NCBI GenBank assembly: GCA_004322135.1
Contig: SCSG01000008.1
Span: forward strand, 62,001-126,000
Direction: 5' to 3'
DNA: 64,000 nt
Origin: Burkholderiaceae bacterium
GTDB taxonomy: Bacteria > Pseudomonadota > Gammaproteobacteria > Burkholderiales > Burkholderiaceae_B
Shown: in pieces, positions 33,974 to 42,656 of the stretch
How positions within the stretch are numbered: position 1 is the stretch's first letter
Layout: each line of letters opens with the position of its first letter
Program-made: the position numbers and the translations under genes
Notes under the pieces: generated by a model
Told to the model about the DNA's origin: nothing
The model's database searches: none
The model's input: the letters and a program-made list of their open reading frames with translations, nothing else

Positions 33974-34705
33974 TTAGTGGTTGACGCCTAGATAGTTGGT
34001 GAACAAATCCTCATCGGCCAACAAAACGCTGGCTTCTCCTTGCTGAACAATTTTTCCCTGCCGCAACACATATGCTCGGTTGGCGAACTCCAGGGCCGCC
34101 CGGACATTCTGCTCGACCAACAGGATTGACATACCCGTTTCGCGCAGCCGCTTGAGCAACCGGTAAGCTTCCCGCACCATCAGCGGAGAAAGGCCGAGCG
34201 ACGGCTCGTCAAGTAAAAGTATCTTCGGAGGGGCGACAATCGCCCGTGACAGTGCGAGCATCTGCTGCTCGCCACCCGACATATTCCCGGCTTTTTGGTC
34301 TTTACGCTCGAACAACCTGGGAAACGCCGCGAACACCTCGTCCAACGCGTCTTTGAAAGAACGCTTACCATCTGCCATGTCGTAGCTCAGGCGCAGGTTC
34401 TCGACAACCGTCTGGCCGCGCAAAATTCCGCGACTTTCGGGGATATGAAGCAGCCCCATCTTCGCGAATTGATGTGCGGCCACCGTCCTGGTCGAAGACC
34501 CGAGAAATTCAATGGTGCCCTTGCGGGTTGGAAGCAGGTTTGAAATGGTCTTCAGCAGCGTGGTCTTCCCTGCACCATTCGCTCCAACGACCGCCACGAC
34601 CTCACCGGCCAACACCTCCAAAGAGCACCCGCGCAACGCGGTAATTGCCCCGTAGGAGACGTGAACGTCGCGTACCGCAAGAACAGGTTCATTAAGCTGC
34701 GGCAT
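33974..34705 (-). CDS. livF: Liv-type ABC transporter ATPase, LivF-like (system 3)
   Basis: A 243-residue ATPase with Walker A GANGAGKTT, signature NMSGGEQQMLALSRAI (a conservative MSGGE variant), Walker B ILLLDEPSLGLSP and SILLVEQNVRAAL. Its start overlaps the livG stop by 14 bases. It drives import together with LivG. Confidence 0.94.
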   Translation of the reverse strand: MPQLNEPVLAVRDVHVSYGAITALRGCSLEVLAGEVVAVVGANGAGKTTLLKTISNLLPTRKGTIEFLGSSTRTVAAHQFAKMGLLHIPESRGILRGQTVVENLRLSYDMADGKRSFKDALDEVFAAFPRLFERKDQKAGNMSGGEQQMLALSRAIVAPPKILLLDEPSLGLSPLMVREAYRLLKRLRETGMSILLVEQNVRAALEFANRAYVLRQGKIVQQGEASVLLADEDLFTNYLGVNH

Positions 34706-35456
34706 CCTCGACTCCGAGATAGGCTTCGATAACGCGCGGATCGGCCAGAACCTGCTTGGGTACGCCTTCGGCGATCTTCATCCCCGCGTCCATGACCACG
34801 AGATTGTCCGCCAGGTTTTGCATGAAGGTCATATCGTGGTCGACGATGACGATCGCATCAACCTGCGATTGACACACGCGAATGGACTGGCTTAATTCCT
34901 CCATTTCCTGTTCGTTCATCCCGGCGGCAGGTTCATCAAGAAAAAGCAGCCGGGGCGATCCCATCAGGGCCCTGACAATCTCAAGGCGCCTGGCCTCGCC
35001 GTAAGCAAGCGACCCCGAGACATGATCGGCCTTGTCAACGAGCTGGACCTGTTCGAGCAGACGCATTGCCTTGGCTGCCTCGGCCTTGCCGGAGCGCGAG
35101 AATGCCGCCCGCAATGGCTGGGTCACCTGCTGCCTCGACGCCACCAGCACATTTTCCAGAACCGTCATCCGACTCAGGAGGCGGATATTCTGGTAGGTTC
35201 GGCCTATCCCAAGCCGAGCCCTTCGATAGCTTGGCAGCGCGGTAATGTCCTCGCCATTGAGCTGGATGGTTCCTGCAGTGGGCATATAGAGGCCGCAAAC
35301 CAGGTTGATGAAAACGGACTTGCCCGCGCCGTTGGGGCCAACCAGGCCCAAGATCTCGCCGTGCGCGACGCTCAGTGAAAGCTCGGTTATTGCCCGCAGT
35401 CCACCAAAAGACTTTGAGATGCTGCTGACATCAAGAATAGAAGCCCAATGCTGCAT
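34692..35456 (-). CDS. livG: Liv-type ABC transporter ATPase, LivG-like (system 3)
   Basis: A 254-residue ATPase. Walker A is GPNGAGKSV, with Val in place of the usual Thr or Ser after the Lys-Ser; the signature is SLAYGEARRLEIVRAL, and Walker B LLFLDEPAAGMNEQE. The ATG at 35456 overlaps the livM stop by one base (TAATG) and has GGAG 7 bases upstream, so the longer frame to 35498 is rejected. The tail RVIEAYLGVEDAAA is the usual LivG ending. Confidence 0.94.
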   Translation of the reverse strand: MQHWASILDVSSISKSFGGLRAITELSLSVAHGEILGLVGPNGAGKSVFINLVCGLYMPTAGTIQLNGEDITALPSYRRARLGIGRTYQNIRLLSRMTVLENVLVASRQQVTQPLRAAFSRSGKAEAAKAMRLLEQVQLVDKADHVSGSLAYGEARRLEIVRALMGSPRLLFLDEPAAGMNEQEMEELSQSIRVCQSQVDAIVIVDHDMTFMQNLADNLVVMDAGMKIAEGVPKQVLADPRVIEAYLGVEDAAA

Positions 35457-36319
35457 TACGCGTCTCCCTGCCCTGCTGGATTCGGACCGGAATTCCATGG
35501 TTCAGCATCCTGGCGTTTGACCGTGACGCGGCGAAACGACAAGAGGCCTTCGGGGCGTATCAACAAAAGCAGAAGGATGACCACGCCAAACGCCGTGGGG
35601 CGCCAGCTCCCCAACCCGCGCGCGAGCTCCGGCAAAAGCGTCATGATGGTTGCGCCAAGCACAGGGCCCCACATATTGTTCGTACCGCCGAGCACCACGT
35701 AGAGGACGATGAATACGGAGGTCACAATCCCGAACTGGTCAGGGGAAATGAACAGCATGTAGTGGGCGTAATAGCTTCCCGCCAGCGCCGCAATCCCCGC
35801 ACCCACTCCAAAGCAGACAAGCTTGATGTAGACGACGTGCATGCCCAGCGAGTTTGCGACAAGTTCATCTTCCCGCACTGTCTCAAGGGTGCGCTGAAGT
35901 GATGAGTGGGAAATAAGCCAAAGGGCTGCACCGACCACCAGAACCAGCACGACGATGTGCCACGGCTGCGTGCCACTCATCCCTCCAAAACCTTGTATGG
36001 CACCAATATAGGGTATGGATTCGATGGCGGACTGAACCAGCACCGCCACGCCGGTAGTCAGCAGGATCAAGTAGATGCCACGGGTTCGCAGCGCCGGAAA
36101 CCCAATGAGGCACCCAAAGATGCCGGTGCCAATCGCTGCGGTGATCGCGGCAAGGATGAGGGGGAACCCGAAATTGACCGTCAATACGCTGGATGCATAT
36201 GCCCCCATGGCCATGAATCCGCCATTTGCGAACGACAGGCTACCCGACAGGAGAATTATGTATACGCTCCACGCCAGAACAATATTGATTCCAGTCAAGA
36301 CCACGTAATCCTGGATCAT
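35456..36319 (-). CDS. livM: Liv-type ABC transporter permease, LivM-like (system 3)
   Basis: A 287-residue polytopic permease with LLSGSLSFANGGFMAMGAY (LivM motif), RTRGIYLILLTTGVAVLVQ and FIVLYVVLGGTNNMWGPVLG (ATPase-contact loop). Its ATG overlaps the livH stop (ATGA). The C-terminal tail after FRRVTVKRQ is polar. Confidence 0.94.
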   Translation of the reverse strand: MIQDYVVLTGINIVLAWSVYIILLSGSLSFANGGFMAMGAYASSVLTVNFGFPLILAAITAAIGTGIFGCLIGFPALRTRGIYLILLTTGVAVLVQSAIESIPYIGAIQGFGGMSGTQPWHIVVLVLVVGAALWLISHSSLQRTLETVREDELVANSLGMHVVYIKLVCFGVGAGIAALAGSYYAHYMLFISPDQFGIVTSVFIVLYVVLGGTNNMWGPVLGATIMTLLPELARGLGSWRPTAFGVVILLLLLIRPEGLLSFRRVTVKRQDAEPWNSGPNPAGQGDA

Positions 36320-37200
36320 GCTCGGGTCTCGCGAATAATGGTCGAACCAAACAGACCGGATGGACGGACCAGAAGCACCACGATCATGAAGAGCCAGACG
36401 AACATCTCAACAAGTTGCCCCAACCCAAAGGCAAATGCGAGCGCTTCGACGACGCCAACCAGAAGCCCCCCGATCAACGCACCGCGCAGATCACCCAACC
36501 CCCCAATGGCTATGATGGCCAATGCCTTCAGCGCAAACGTGAAGCCCACGTCAGAGCTGACATACCCCGTACGCAGTGCCATGGCAACGCCCGCAACACC
36601 CGCCATGACGGACGCAATGAAAAATACAATTTGGTTGACGCGTATCACATTGATCCCGAGAAGCGTCGCATTCGTCGGAGATTCTGCCGCAGCACGGATC
36701 TGACGCCCCAGTTTCGTTCGGGTAACGACGAGGTGAAGCGCCAACATTACAAGAAACGCCACCACCAGCACCATCAAACGGGTAAGGAGAATTTTCGTGC
36801 CAAGGACAGTGACCGACGCATTCTGCAAAGCCTCGGAAACCGGCAGGGACAACGGTTCGGTTCCCCAGGCTTTATGAGACAGATCGATAATGATCAAACC
36901 GATCACGAAGGAACTCAAGGCCGCCGTAACATAACCGTCGTCAGACGTAAATTTGCGAAACCCGACAAATTCGACAACGACGCCCACCAGCCCCGAAACA
37001 AGGGCAGTGACGACAATCGCTACAGACAGGGGCGCGCCGAAAGCGACGAGCGAAAGGCAAATAAACCCGCCCAGCATGAATACTTCACCGTGCGCGAAGT
37101 TCAGCTTGTCAAGGACACCAAAAACAAGTGTATAGCCCTGTGCAATCAGCGCGTACATACTTCCAACAACAATGCCGTTTATCAGTTGTTCAAATAGCAA
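36316..37200 (-). CDS. livH: Liv-type ABC transporter permease, LivH-like (system 3)
   Basis: A 294-residue permease beginning LFEQLINGIVVGSMYALIAQ, with VLDKLNFAHGEVFMLGGF and LKALAIIAIGGLGDLRGALIGG as family motifs. I chose the TTG at 37200 because GGAG lies 7 bases before it and it gives the standard LivH N-terminus; a GTG at 37251 would add 17 polar residues without a ribosome-binding site. It is the first gene of system 3 and has a perfect 14-bp palindrome just upstream. Confidence 0.92.
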   Translation of the reverse strand: MLFEQLINGIVVGSMYALIAQGYTLVFGVLDKLNFAHGEVFMLGGFICLSLVAFGAPLSVAIVVTALVSGLVGVVVEFVGFRKFTSDDGYVTAALSSFVIGLIIIDLSHKAWGTEPLSLPVSEALQNASVTVLGTKILLTRLMVLVVAFLVMLALHLVVTRTKLGRQIRAAAESPTNATLLGINVIRVNQIVFFIASVMAGVAGVAMALRTGYVSSDVGFTFALKALAIIAIGGLGDLRGALIGGLLVGVVEALAFAFGLGQLVEMFVWLFMIVVLLVRPSGLFGSTIIRETRA

Positions 37201-37216
37201 AACTCTGCTCCAATTC

Positions 37217-37230
37217 TGTACAGCTGTACA
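37217..37230. promoter_or_regulatory. Perfect 14-bp palindrome upstream of livH system 3
   Basis: TGTACAGCTGTACA is fully self-complementary and lies 17 bases upstream of the TTG start, inside the probable leader. A dimeric repressor (GntR- or TetR-type) bound here would block the system 3 operon. No such regulator gene is adjacent except the TetR at 31991. Confidence 0.4.
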
Positions 37231-37692
37231 CGATCTACGCGTTGCGGGCACAAGGGAGATTCACAATTAGCCGCCGCCAAACGCAGACGCGTTGGCGTTT
37301 GGTTCACTGCGAATCAAAGATATAAGGCCGGTCGGGCATGAACTTGAAAGTCATTACCTTCGATGCCCCGGCACCTGTGCACGTCACCATGCCCGCCCAT
37401 GGAACGCTCGTGTACGATTTGCCCCTCTGCCGTCACGAAAGAATCCATATAGAACTTACGCAACACGTTGATATTTTCTAAAAATTAAACAAGGAATTTC
37501 GAAGGCCGTTGAGCCCGAAATAGAGAAAAGTTAACCGTTGACTAATAATATCGTACGGCACACGGGCCCGATACAACAAGCTTAAACGCCTAGGGGTTTA
37601 CCCGTTTTCAATGGCCCGAAACCCGCTGGAAAAACTGGGCTGGCCGCCGATGCTGAACACCATGCCCGTCACACCTCAACCCCTTGTTGTAA
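37231..37692. other. 462-base intergenic stretch, with one weak small frame at 37314-37448
   Basis: No established gene is seen. A minus-strand ATG frame of 44 codons (37314-37448, starting MDSFVTAEGQIVHERSMGG) has protein-like composition but lacks a clear ribosome-binding site. It is overlapped by an opposite 47-codon frame (37338-37481). AT-rich DNA at 37470-37550 may hold the system 3 promoter. The small frame could be a real gene or a decayed fragment. Confidence 0.3.
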
Positions 37693-38361
37693 CTACTTGC
37701 CAAGACGTTGTATTACGTCATCCGCAGACAGTACATCACCAAAGTACAGCATCCAGCCGTGAAGCGCGTTGATGTGCTCTTCGGGGGTGACCGCCGACAA
37801 CGCGTCGTCTACCATGACCGTGTTGTAGTTCATCATCATTGCATCACGAGCCGTTGACTCGCAGCACACGTTGGTCGTCGTTCCGCCGATCAGAACATTC
37901 GTGACTCCCCTTGCCTGCAGCGTTTCATGCAATTTTGACGACCCCGGCAGCATCGCACTGTAAACGCGCTTGGTCAGGCGGAGATCCTTGGCATCCACAT
38001 CCAGGCCTGCATCAAGCTCGAAGCCGTGGTGAGTGGCACTGAGTTCGCGCAACCTGCGCTGGCTGCGTTCGGGCGTCCACATATGATCATGATAATTCGA
38101 CCAGAACTTATCAGCGTCGTCCGAGCAGGTCTGGATCCAGACAACATGTCCTCCTGCCTGCCGAAGCGCTTTCGCGAGTTTGTTGACGGCACCGAACGTC
38201 GGCCTGGCCGCTGCACAGGCACTTTTAAAGTCTGGCTGCGTAAAGTAGTTCTGCAAATCTATTACGACAAACGCTGTCGTTGCCGGGTCCAAATGCCGAT
38301 AGGGATGCAAAGCACCTTGCCGCGCCACAACTCGATCAACGATCTTCTGCGGAAAATCCAT
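37693..38361 (-). CDS. Isochorismatase-family cysteine hydrolase
   Basis: A 222-residue hydrolase of the isochorismatase/nicotinamidase/N-carbamoylsarcosine amidase fold. The catalytic triad is visible as D35 (VVIDLQ), K131 (LTKRVYSA) and C166 (TNVCCEST), with the cis-peptide-type GGTTTN before the cysteine. It starts MDFPQKIVDRVVARQGALHPY. It is leftward, upstream of the system 3 transporter, and may hydrolyse an amide or ureido group of the imported compound. The reaction cannot be named from sequence. Confidence 0.93.
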   Translation of the reverse strand: MDFPQKIVDRVVARQGALHPYRHLDPATTAFVVIDLQNYFTQPDFKSACAAARPTFGAVNKLAKALRQAGGHVVWIQTCSDDADKFWSNYHDHMWTPERSQRRLRELSATHHGFELDAGLDVDAKDLRLTKRVYSAMLPGSSKLHETLQARGVTNVLIGGTTTNVCCESTARDAMMMNYNTVMVDDALSAVTPEEHINALHGWMLYFGDVLSADDVIQRLGK

Positions 38362-38433
38362 AATTTCAACTCACTGGTGATAACGCGCTCAATAAAATGT
38401 AATTGCCGTGGCACCGAACACCGCCGAGATATT

Positions 38434-38458
38434 CAGTCAAGCGTAAGAGTGTTGACTG
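38434..38458. promoter_or_regulatory. Inverted repeat upstream of the isochorismatase-like gene
   Basis: Arms CAGTCAA (38434-38440) and TTGACTG (38452-38458) are perfect complements with an 11-base spacer, about 73 bases before the start at 38361. It is a candidate operator. The rest of 38362-38639 shows no gene. Confidence 0.35.
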
Positions 38459-38639
38459 TAATGCATTTCCACATAGGGGTAAAGACGGGTGCCAGGGTTC
38501 GCGTCAAGGCCGACATCGAGTCTGAAATCGGCCAATGCCAGCGTCCATCGAGCCGATGCGAGGTGGCGCGTTTGACGCTGACGGTGGCGAGCGCTACCAT
38601 AAATTTCGGTTTTTGAACGAATTGACCTGAGAGATTTCG

Positions 38640-38951
38640 GTGTTGCTAAAAATGCCTTATCGCAGCGTGACAACAACGGCAACCGCCGGTGGAGTGCTGT
38701 CTGCTATGCTTGTGTGGTTCTGGATTATCTCGGCTCAAGGCAAGGTATACCTGACACTGGCTGTGTTGTGGTGCTGCGATTCAGATTCCAGCGAAGCCGC
38801 AATTATTCTCAATCACGACCCCTCGATTGTGGCGGCCGTGGCATGTGGAGTAACGGTTGCGTGCATCATTGCAGCCCTTTGGCTCATCTTCCGACCCGGC
38901 GAGAAAAGCTCGAACCACGTCAAGTACGATATCTTGCGAAGTGACCGGTAG
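38640..38951 (+). CDS. Small membrane protein of unknown function
   Basis: A 103-residue protein with two hydrophobic segments, about residues 18-45 (AMLVWFWIISAQGKVYLTLAV) and 63-85 (IVAAVACGVTVACIIAALWL), and a polar basic C-terminus. A CC pair lies between the helices. The start is GTG at 38640 after GAGAG, or ATG at 38652. It stands alone on the plus strand beside the Sco1-like gene, converging with it. I do not recognise the family, and it could be a chance frame, though the two-helix profile favours a gene. Confidence 0.5.
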   Translation: MLLKMPYRSVTTTATAGGVLSAMLVWFWIISAQGKVYLTLAVLWCCDSDSSEAAIILNHDPSIVAAVACGVTVACIIAALWLIFRPGEKSSNHVKYDILRSDR

Positions 38952-39006
38952 GGCAGTCAACATAACGCCCACCGCATTGCCATCATCGTTCATCCCGGCA
39001 ATGAAC

Positions 39007-39597
39007 CTAACCTTGCGAAATCAATTGCCCCAGATCATGCGCCATTGCGGTTGCGCCCTTTTGATATTCCATCAGCAGCCTGGCGTTGCCATGGCGACCA
39101 AAAACAAATATTGCCGAACTGTGTTGGACTTCATAGTCCCCATTCGAATCGGGCGCGTAGTAGCTGTACGTGACGTGATAACGCTTCGTGACTGCCTGCA
39201 GCTGCGGCTGGGTTCCGGTCAGCCCGATGAAATGCGGCCCAAATGCTGACGCGTAGGACTTCAAAGCCCGTGCGGTATCGCGCTTCGGATCAACGCTGAC
39301 AAACAAGACACGTACGTCGTCGGCTTGTTTCCCGATCTTGTGCAACGCTTCGTGGATTGTTGCAAGCGTTGTCGGACAAACATCGGGGCAGTGTGTATAT
39401 CCAAAATACAGTAGCGTAATTTTGCCTGCATAGTGCGAAGCGTCAACAACATGCCCCTCGTCATCCGTGAGCGTAAATTGAATGGGGGGCAACCCGCCCG
39501 TGACGTTCTCGGTATCCCAGACAGGTGCGCTCTTCGCGTTGCATCCTGAAAGTACCGAGGCGACAACAAAAAGCAAGGCAACGTAAAACCATTTCAT
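39007..39597 (-). CDS. Sco1/SenC-family copper chaperone lipoprotein
   Basis: A 196-residue thioredoxin-fold lipoprotein for CuA-site assembly of cytochrome oxidase or redox signalling. The lipobox is VLSGC with Cys19, so the protein is membrane-anchored in the periplasm. Copper ligands are C70 and C74 (THCPDVC) and H159 (YEVQHSS). The ATG at 39597 gives the clean signal MKWFYVALLFVVASVLSGC; the longer frame to 39678 runs into the next gene. No oxidase genes are adjacent. The C-terminal part (HDLGQLISQG) is full length. Confidence 0.94.
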   Translation of the reverse strand: MKWFYVALLFVVASVLSGCNAKSAPVWDTENVTGGLPPIQFTLTDDEGHVVDASHYAGKITLLYFGYTHCPDVCPTTLATIHEALHKIGKQADDVRVLFVSVDPKRDTARALKSYASAFGPHFIGLTGTQPQLQAVTKRYHVTYSYYAPDSNGDYEVQHSSAIFVFGRHGNARLLMEYQKGATAMAHDLGQLISQG

Positions 39598-39674
39598 ACT
39601 GAATGCGGAAAGTTCGTGAATTCTTGAATAGTATACCACCTCGCTACGTCGGGCCACCTCTGCCCTGAACCCAA

Positions 39675-40499
39675 TCAATTCGCCGTATAAAGATAACGCT
39701 TCAATCCATGCGCTGTTATCAGCCGTATCACGCGGTCAAATAAAAATCCCATAATACCCAGGGTGATAATTCCAACAAACACCCATTCGGTCTGGGCATA
39801 GTTCCTTGATTTCCAGATCAACGCACCCAGGCCGTGCTGAGCTGCAATAATTTCTGCCGAAACGATCGTTAGAAACGAATTCCCCATCGCTAACCGCCCC
39901 CCCGTGACAATCGCAGGAACGCTTGCAGGAACTATTACAGACAGCAGAATTTTTACGGGACCAGCGCCTAGCGCTTCGGCCGCACGTATCCTGAGCGGAT
40001 TGACCGCCAAAACGCCGGCGATTGTGCTGATGGTGAAAATAAACACGCTCGTGTAGAAGATCAAGACAACCTTTGAGGCTTCGCCGACACCAAACCATAT
40101 AATCGCCAACGTAACAAATGATATGGGTGGGACGAACCGAAAAAACTCAATATAGGGATCAAGCAGACGTCGAATAAATGAAAACCGCCCCATCAGCAAT
40201 CCTATCGGTACCCCCACAATCAAGCCCAAGCTCCAACCTATGATAATCCGGCTCGCCGAAGCAGTGATTGACTCATAAAGGACTCCATCCGCAGTAAGTT
40301 CACGAAACGATTCCCAAGTTTCCAGCGGCGACGGAAAAAAATACGCACTATACGGCAAGCTGATAAGCTGCCACGCAATCAACCCCAGAACGACCGATAA
40401 GACAAATATCGCAAAAGAGGAAGCCGCAGATTTTTGCGCTTTTCTTCGACGACGCTTCCAGGCGCTGTAATCTTGCATCTCCGATGTGTCTTTAGACAT
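39675..40499 (-). CDS. ABC transporter permease, SsuC/TauC/NrtB type
   Basis: A 274-residue inner-membrane permease with five or six hydrophobic helices. The EAA-type motif AAEALGAGPVKILLSVIVPASVPAIVTG (around the centre of the C-terminal half) contacts the ATPase. The ATG at 40499 has GAGG upstream; a TTG at 40517 would overlap the ATPase gene. It is the last gene of a three-gene importer for a small anion or organic compound such as a sulfonate, nitrate or aromatic acid. Confidence 0.93.
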   Translation of the reverse strand: MSKDTSEMQDYSAWKRRRRKAQKSAASSFAIFVLSVVLGLIAWQLISLPYSAYFFPSPLETWESFRELTADGVLYESITASASRIIIGWSLGLIVGVPIGLLMGRFSFIRRLLDPYIEFFRFVPPISFVTLAIIWFGVGEASKVVLIFYTSVFIFTISTIAGVLAVNPLRIRAAEALGAGPVKILLSVIVPASVPAIVTGGRLAMGNSFLTIVSAEIIAAQHGLGALIWKSRNYAQTEWVFVGIITLGIMGFLFDRVIRLITAHGLKRYLYTAN

Positions 40500-40513
40500 A
40501 AAGCCGATCCTCT

Positions 40514-41329
40514 TCAATCCTTTTGCATTTTCAACGTCTTCAAAACCTCATCCGAAATATCATTCCACAGCTTTTTACGCAACTCGACGTGGTACGGTTC
40601 AGTATCATCGCGAGGACGAGTCTGGGTCGTCTTGTGAACGGACTTAATCCCCGCCGCTGGTCCGGCGGTCATAATCACAATACGGTCCGCAAGCTTAATG
40701 GCTTCATCTAGATCGTGCGTGACGAACACCACCGTAGACCCGGTCTCCAGCCAGAGCCTTTCAATCTCACCCTGCAATACGGCCCGCGTCTGTGCATCAA
40801 GTGCGCCCAGTGGTTCATCCATGAACACCACACGCGGCTGATTTGCCAATACGCGGGCCAGTTGGACTCGCTGTTGCATCCCGCCGGACAGTTGGCCTGG
40901 GAACCGCTCCGCCGCCGACCCCAAGCCGACCAGCTCTATGTATTGGTCACTCAGCTCACGCAGCCTTCGGCCACGAATCCCCTGAAGACGCGGACCATAC
41001 TCCACGTTTTGTCGAACCGACAACCAGGGAAACAACGCACCGCTAGATTGAAATACGACTCCGCGGGAGACATCGGGCTTACGAACCGGCACTCCATCGA
41101 CTAATACCTCGCCTTCGATTTCAGCACCCGCATCACGATTGACGGCAAGGAAGCCGGCGGCAACATTCAACAACGTGGATTTACCGCAACCGCTCGGCCC
41201 CACCAAGCACACAAACTCTCCGGGCTCGATTTTCAGTGATACATTGGCTACTGCCAAAAACGGCCCAAAGCGGATTGACACGTCTCGAAACTCTACGCTC
41301 AGCCCAGCTGCATCTGGAGTACGGCGCAC
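40514..41329 (-). CDS. ABC transporter ATPase, SsuB/TauB/NrtD type
   Basis: A 271-residue ATPase with Walker A GPSGCGKST, a Q-loop in VVFQSSGALFPWLSV, signature LSGGMQQRVQLARVLA, Walker B VVFMDEPLGALDAQ and the H-loop VVFVTHDLDEAI. I chose the GTG at 41329: AAGGGGAG lies 7 bases upstream and the start falls 4 bases after the stop of the binding-protein gene. The longer frame to 41374 overlaps that gene. The C-terminal extension (DEVLKTLKMQKD) is helical. Confidence 0.93.
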   Translation of the reverse strand: MRRTPDAAGLSVEFRDVSIRFGPFLAVANVSLKIEPGEFVCLVGPSGCGKSTLLNVAAGFLAVNRDAGAEIEGEVLVDGVPVRKPDVSRGVVFQSSGALFPWLSVRQNVEYGPRLQGIRGRRLRELSDQYIELVGLGSAAERFPGQLSGGMQQRVQLARVLANQPRVVFMDEPLGALDAQTRAVLQGEIERLWLETGSTVVFVTHDLDEAIKLADRIVIMTAGPAAGIKSVHKTTQTRPRDDTEPYHVELRKKLWNDISDEVLKTLKMQKD

Positions 41330-41333
41330 GCAA

Positions 41334-42305
41334 TCACTCCCCTTGCTTGCTGTTTGCATCCACAACGTAACCATGGACTATCAGGCTATCCAGCGCCGCC
41401 CGCTTTTTAATCAGCTTGCGTTCCGTCAGGAAATCCAACATCGAATTGAAATTTTTATAATCGCTTTTGCTTATATCCCGTACACCAAATTGCAGTTGCT
41501 TGACTGCCATCTCCGTCAGGTTCTCAGGGATGTGGGCTGCCGCTTTCATGACGGATGCCGCTTTTGCGGGGTTTTTGTTTATGTACGATGTCGCTTCCGA
41601 AAGCGCCTGCATAAAGGCCTTCGCTTGCTCTTGATGTTTATCCAGCCAATCGGCACGCGTCGTAGCCAACTGAACATACGACAACTTGAATTCTCGTATT
41701 GGCATCAATACCTTGTCTCCCAAGGTAACGGCTTTCGCGGGCCACGGTTCCCAGAGGATGAACGCATCTATGGCGTCTTTAGCCAAAAGTCCCACCATCT
41801 CTGGAGGTCCAGCATTTACAACCTTCACAGAATGCAAGTCATAGGCCTTGACAAATCGGTCCGCAGCGTACTCGCTAAAGGTGCCAGGAACTATCCCGAT
41901 CCGTTTGATGTCCTGCGGCTTTGAAATATCTTTCTTGGCAACAACGCTTACATAATTTCCCTCATCCTCAACGTACACACCCAGTGCCTTCAAGTCTGCG
42001 CGAGGTGCTCTGATAAGCAAGTTGTAATCAGGGACTCCGGCAACGTCCGCACTGCGCGCCACCAGGGCATCCGCAGCGGCACCACCATTCGCGTATTGCT
42101 GCACCTGAACATTCAAACCATGTTTTTTGAACATCCCCTCCGCATCAGCCACAAAGAAGGGCGCAAATGAAGGGTCCACACCAACTGCAACCGTAATTGG
42201 GCCTGAAGCGCTGGCACTACTCTCTGCACTCATCGCGCCAGGCGTTACAAAAAGACCTAAAGCAAACAGAATCCCGTAAACACCCAACGAATATTTTTTT
42301 TTCAT
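41334..42305 (-). CDS. ABC transporter substrate-binding protein, NMT1/SsuA type
   Basis: A 323-residue periplasmic receptor of the type II fold. The signal peptide is MKKKYSLGVYGILFALGLFVTPGAMSA, cut before ESSAS. The mature start ITVAVGVDPSFAPFFVADAEGMFKKHGL is typical of the NMT1/THI5-like family. ATG at 42305 follows GGGAGGAG. It is the first gene of the importer. Such receptors carry sulfonates, nitrate, pyrimidine precursors or aromatic acids; nothing here distinguishes among them. Confidence 0.93.
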   Translation of the reverse strand: MKKKYSLGVYGILFALGLFVTPGAMSAESSASASGPITVAVGVDPSFAPFFVADAEGMFKKHGLNVQVQQYANGGAAADALVARSADVAGVPDYNLLIRAPRADLKALGVYVEDEGNYVSVVAKKDISKPQDIKRIGIVPGTFSEYAADRFVKAYDLHSVKVVNAGPPEMVGLLAKDAIDAFILWEPWPAKAVTLGDKVLMPIREFKLSYVQLATTRADWLDKHQEQAKAFMQALSEATSYINKNPAKAASVMKAAAHIPENLTEMAVKQLQFGVRDISKSDYKNFNSMLDFLTERKLIKKRAALDSLIVHGYVVDANSKQGE

Positions 42306-42656
42306 GACACTCCTCCCTAAGATAACGATAGAACCCGGCTTGGACAAAAGATTTTTTTACATCCCCTTTGACCAAACACTCGGGACAGTCGAATACGTAC
42401 CGCGCCCCAACGTAGCCGCGGGTAAAAAAGCGTCACCGCCCGCACCAAGTTGGAGCACGTAAAGACAAAAGCACTTTGTATCCCGGGCACTTCTATACCT
42501 ATAACCACGGTCTTGCCTTCCCGCTTTTTGGCCCATGGAAAACCTGCTCAACGAGCTTGTACCATTTCCAGGCTTGCTCCTCCGCTCTTCATGTACTCCG
42601 ACAAACCATCGATTCAGCAGGTTCTGCTTGCAGTGCAATACAAAAATGGGAAATAC
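42306..42656. other. 351-base gap, no gene seen
   Basis: The stretch between the FAD enzyme and the binding-protein gene shows no frame with protein-like composition or a ribosome-binding site. It probably holds the importer's promoter. Confidence 0.4.
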
